A stretch of DNA of 64,000 nucleotides from Chryseobacterium formosense (lineage in GTDB: Bacteria; Bacteroidota; Bacteroidia; Flavobacteriales; Weeksellaceae): contig NZ_FPAP01000009.1 in NCBI RefSeq assembly GCF_900116415.1, forward strand, positions 1 through 64,000. Reading direction: 5' to 3'. Of this stretch, positions 60,944 through 64,000 are shown one piece after another; positions within the stretch are counted from its first letter, which is position 1, and each line of letters starts with the position of its first letter. Both the position numbers and the translations under genes were made by a program. The notes below the pieces were generated by a model, which was not told where the DNA came from, did no database searches, and saw only the letters and a program-made list of their open reading frames with translations.

Positions 60944-61874
60944 AAACTTTAGGCGCTTCGCTTTGAACCTGGCTGTCTCTATATAATTTCGCACTGCTCC
61001 ATTTTGCGTGTTTTGAAGGAACAATCCTATATCCTTTTTTATAGGTATACACTTTGGTAAACTCAGCTCCGAAAAAGATCAGCATGCACGAATAATTGAT
61101 CCACATCATAATTAAAATCACGGTTCCGGCAGTTCCGAATGCTGAGGTTGGTTTAAACTGATTAAAGTAAAGACTCAGCAAAAATTTACCTAAAGTGAAA
61201 AGAAAAGCCGTAAGCATTGCACCTTTCCAAACGGATTTCCAGCTGATTTCTGCATCAGGAAGCACTTTAAACATTAATGCAAATAATACTACAACGACGG
61301 CAAAGCCAACGGCAAAATTGATGATTTCAACAATTAGATAGGTTTCCAATCCGAAATAGGTGGTGATGAAATTATTAAAGAGGCTGATCAGGGAAGACAA
61401 AACCATGGTAATCATCAGTAAAAAACCTAAAATAAGGATCATTCCTAAAGAATTGGCTCGATCTAAAAGAAATTTCACCAATGCTTTTTTGGGAGCAGCT
61501 TCCACTTCCCAAAGATTATTCAAAGATTTTTGTAACTGGAAGAACAGAGTAGTGGAACCATACACCAATGAACCGACCCCGACAATTTTCATAAAAATAT
61601 TTTCTTTATCGATCAATGCACCGGCAATCATATCCTGAATACTTTTGGCAACGTCATGTCCCATCAATCCGATAATCTGGGTGCTGATTTGTCCTCGAAT
61701 GGCTTCTTCACCAAAAAAATATCCGGCAATCCAGATGATGATGATGAGTAAACCCGGAATTGAAAAAATGGCATAATACGCCAGACTTGCAGAATCATTG
61801 GAGGCGGAAGAATTATTCCATTCAGTAAAGGTTTCTTTGACGGTCTCCCAGAAAAATTTTAGTTCTTTTAGCAT
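60942..61874 (-). CDS. YihY/BrkB family inner-membrane protein
   Basis: 310 aa. About six membrane helices: ASLAYYAIFSIPGLLIIIIWIAGYFFG near the N-terminus, then segments at about 99-120, 138-165, 180-205, 212-236 and 245-275. The phrase NDSASLAYYAIFSIPGLL is the family hallmark. YihY-type proteins were once called RNase BN but are of uncertain function (transport or envelope role). Monocistronic. Confidence 0.88.
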   Translation of the reverse strand: MLKELKFFWETVKETFTEWNNSSASNDSASLAYYAIFSIPGLLIIIIWIAGYFFGEEAIRGQISTQIIGLMGHDVAKSIQDMIAGALIDKENIFMKIVGVGSLVYGSTTLFFQLQKSLNNLWEVEAAPKKALVKFLLDRANSLGMILILGFLLMITMVLSSLISLFNNFITTYFGLETYLIVEIINFAVGFAVVVVLFALMFKVLPDAEISWKSVWKGAMLTAFLFTLGKFLLSLYFNQFKPTSAFGTAGTVILIMMWINYSCMLIFFGAEFTKVYTYKKGYRIVPSKHAKWSSAKLYRDSQVQSEAPKV

Positions 61875-62050
61875 GGTAGAAATATTAATGTGAGTGATTT
61901 GGTTGAATTATTATATTTTCTTCAATATGAAATGAAGAAATATTATTGTTTCTAGGATTTAACACAAAGATTATTCCTTAAAGTAAATTTGAGAATACAA
62001 AATCAAGTAATTTGTTTAATTTTTAATTAAAAGATAACCAGAAATATGTT

Positions 62051-62110
62051 TTGGCTAAAGACGTATGAGTTTTGTTAAAATAAAAACGGGCTAAAGCCCG
62101 TTCCTATTGA
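62051..62110. repeat. second copy of the 'GGGCTAAAGCCC' palindromic element
   Basis: TTGGCTAAAG (62051 on) and AACGGGCTAAAGCCCGTT (62085-62102) followed by CCTATTGA, in the 294-bp gap 61875-62168. The final 26 bases are identical to 18287-18312. Confidence 0.75.
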
Positions 62111-62168
62111 TGTTGATAATATTGTTTTGATTTTCGGCATAGGTAAAAAGTCAATTACCAAAGGCTAT

Positions 62169-64000
62169 CTAAAACGGATATCCGATTGCAATATTCAAGA
62201 TCAGATTATCTCTTCTCCAGCCCGAATCTCCGAAATTGATCCTGTCAAATGCCCATCGGTCGCCTTTTTCATAGTAAGGAACTCTTAATGGCATTGCCAA
62301 ATCGAGTCTTAAAATTAAAATTGAGAAATCTAATCGTAAACCAACTCCGGCTCCAACGGCGATTTCGCTTAAAAATTCTTTAGAGAATTTTCCGCCTGGT
62401 CTGAGGTTTTTACCGTTATCATCGAATTCGTCGTTGATTAACCAAATATTTCCGGCATCCACGAATGCGGCAACATTTAAAAACTTAAATAAATTGGCTC
62501 TATACTCAGCATTCATTTCAAGTTTTACGTCTCCCGCTTGATCAAAAATTGCTCTTGTTGAAGTATCAGTTCTTGGATCATAACTTCCAGGTCCCAAAGT
62601 TCTTGCGCGGAATGCTCGGATACTGTTACTTCCACCTACGAAGAACTGTCGTGCAAAAGGAATGTACTTCGAGTTTCCATATGGCACAGCAACACCGGCA
62701 ATTAATCGGGTAGCTAAAGATGTTTTCTCTGTAAATTTATGGTAAAAGCGTACATCATTTTCGATTTTAGCATATTGGCTAAACGGAATTCCAAAAATAT
62801 TTTTTTCTTTTCCTTCTTTTACATTCGCTCCGGTTACCAATCCTGTAATATTTCCCGCCAGATCCAGCATTCCTTTATAATAGAATGTATTTTTTCTCGG
62901 AAGCATGGTGGTGGAATAAGTGTAGGAATACGTCGGTCCGAAAATTAACTGTCGGTCAGTAATTCTTTGAAGATAAGGATTATTAAAAGCTAATGAATCA
63001 AACTTTGGAGTTACATCCGCTGGACGAATCAACGAAACATCAATCACATTCAGCTCGTGCTCTTTTCTCACATTTTCTTTCCATTGGTAACCAAAGGATG
63101 CATTAAATGTATTTAAAGTATATAAAGTGGTTCTGTTCTGAAATTCATAACCGAGTTTAATATTTGTTCTCGGAACAAAAGCACTTGAAGAATTAAAACG
63201 GAACGGCGCTACAATTCTCGGAATCGAAAGCTGCGCATTGGCTCCGGCTCTAAAAATGTTTTCCGCATCGGCGGGTCCACCGATCTGAACATCGAATGCT
63301 CCATAAACAGAAGCTTTAAACTGCTCTGCTCCGTGAAAGAAATTTCTTTGCGTCCAGTTTAAATTCAATTCGCTTCCTGCATAATTGGCAGAGTTGGTTC
63401 TTCCCAAAGCTTCCAATCGTAATGACTGAAGTTCTCTTGGTGTTAAAATATAATAGGCATCAAATTTATGATTTAAAGAATCTGAAACCACAAAATCATT
63501 TTTAACGAATTTGAAAACACCTAAACTAATTAAACGATTAAGAGAAAGATTGTGGTCTTTTCGGTTGTATAAGTCTCCTTTTTCGAAGTATAAAGCACGG
63601 TCAAAAACCCTCGGTTTGAATTTTTTCTGTGGGTCAACAACATAAATATCATTGTATTCGTAGCCTTTCAGCGAATCCGGATTCATCGGTACGCTATATT
63701 TTCCTCTTTTTACATCACGAAGATTATAATTAGGAAAAACAATCACTTTATCAATGGTAAATTGTTCTTTTGCTAATTGTGGCGTATTATCTTTCAGTTT
63801 TACAATAAGTTCTACATCATTTTTTTTCTTGCTCACCGTACTGTCTGCCTGAACGATAATATTGTCCGGATTAAAATAATAGAAACCTCTGTCTTTCAAT
63901 CCGTCGTCAATTCTTTGTCTTTCTGCTTTAATCACATCCAGGTCAAAAGGGTTTCCGGCTTTTAAACGTGTTCTTTCTTTTAAAACCTGAATTTCTTTAT
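62169..64000 (-). CDS. Omp85-superfamily outer-membrane protein (BamA/TamA-like), 5' truncated
   Basis: C-terminal 609 codons; the frame stays open to the window edge, so the start lies beyond 64000. The N-terminal part seen contains POTRA-type segments (RLKAGNPFDLDVIKAERQRIDDGLKDRGFYYFNPDNI, and ...YFEKGDLYNRKDHNLSLNRLISLGVFKFVKNDFVV). The C-terminal ~400 residues form a barrel with the Omp85 lid-loop-like FVGGSNSIRAFRARTLGPGSYDPRTDT (VRGF-type motif as IRAF) and end in IAIGYPF. Omp85 proteins insert or export envelope proteins. In Bacteroidota a lipoprotein variant named TamL exists; whether this is TamL or a plain TamA/BamA homologue depends on the missing N-terminus. Confidence 0.87.
   Translation of the reverse strand, partial: KEIQVLKERTRLKAGNPFDLDVIKAERQRIDDGLKDRGFYYFNPDNIIVQADSTVSKKKNDVELIVKLKDNTPQLAKEQFTIDKVIVFPNYNLRDVKRGKYSVPMNPDSLKGYEYNDIYVVDPQKKFKPRVFDRALYFEKGDLYNRKDHNLSLNRLISLGVFKFVKNDFVVSDSLNHKFDAYYILTPRELQSLRLEALGRTNSANYAGSELNLNWTQRNFFHGAEQFKASVYGAFDVQIGGPADAENIFRAGANAQLSIPRIVAPFRFNSSSAFVPRTNIKLGYEFQNRTTLYTLNTFNASFGYQWKENVRKEHELNVIDVSLIRPADVTPKFDSLAFNNPYLQRITDRQLIFGPTYSYTYSTTMLPRKNTFYYKGMLDLAGNITGLVTGANVKEGKEKNIFGIPFSQYAKIENDVRFYHKFTEKTSLATRLIAGVAVPYGNSKYIPFARQFFVGGSNSIRAFRARTLGPGSYDPRTDTSTRAIFDQAGDVKLEMNAEYRANLFKFLNVAAFVDAGNIWLINDEFDDNGKNLRPGGKFSKEFLSEIAVGAGVGLRLDFSILILRLDLAMPLRVPYYEKGDRWAFDRINFGDSGWRRDNLILNIAIGYPF

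Overview
The window reads as a chromosomal segment of a Bacteroidota bacterium of the Flavobacteriia, most like Chryseobacterium and its relatives (an inference from gene content, not from a database search). The DNA is AT-rich. Many genes are preceded by the Bacteroidota -7 element TAnnTTTG, usually without a Shine-Dalgarno sequence. The gene set includes SusC/SusD, a type IX secretion sorting domain, DUF6702, M1 and DPP IV peptidases, and YceI proteins. No phage, IS transposase, CRISPR array or tRNA gene was seen.

Layout. 1-480: 3' end of a 5S rRNA gene (end of an rrn operon), two terminator hairpins, a degenerate AT-rich repeat and a REP-like palindrome. 0.5-11 kb: tRNA modification (dus, trmD), deoC with an Lrp-type regulator, an EEP-family nuclease/phosphatase, NDH-2, a GH25 lysozyme, a large secreted protein of unknown family, and a pfkA-gapA glycolytic operon. 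11-23 kb: a lipoprotein subtilase, a carboxypeptidase-regulatory-domain protein, a DODA-type dioxygenase, a cytoplasmic YceI, DPP IV, a cytoplasmic alpha-amylase with DNA polymerase IV, a TlpA-like thiol lipoprotein and lpxK. 23-28.6 kb: truA, a Crp-family regulator next to an alpha/beta hydrolase, an ABC exporter and small unknown genes.

28.6-37.4 kb is the accessory part: about a dozen genes, all on the minus strand. It holds an outer-membrane protein, an esterase, a PhyH-type oxygenase, DUF1801, DUF2200, a dihydrofolate-reductase-like gene broken by one amber codon, a rifampin ADP-ribosyltransferase (arr), a DinB/YfiT protein, a kelch protein, a lipoprotein and a DUF6602 putative nuclease. 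37.5-49.5 kb: groEL/groES split by a palindromic repeat, an M1 peptidase and HupE/UreJ gene, a toxin-antitoxin pair whose toxin is frameshifted at an A7 run, DUF6702, ACP phosphodiesterase, a T9SS-exported metalloprotease, radA and a periplasmic YceI. 49.7-64 kb: pyrG, yidC, rnhB, a SusC/SusD pair, argS, a YihY-family membrane protein and a 5'-truncated Omp85 (TamA/BamA-like) gene.

No gene cluster stands out as a clear new multi-gene system. The best leads are: a two-copy palindromic element of about 125-145 nt (one copy between groES and groEL, the other between pyrG and yidC); several other palindromic intergenic elements; the lone DUF6602 ExK protein; the A7-frameshifted toxin; a 9-bp dyad between the Crp-family gene and its hydrolase neighbour; and a set of probable leaderless promoters.
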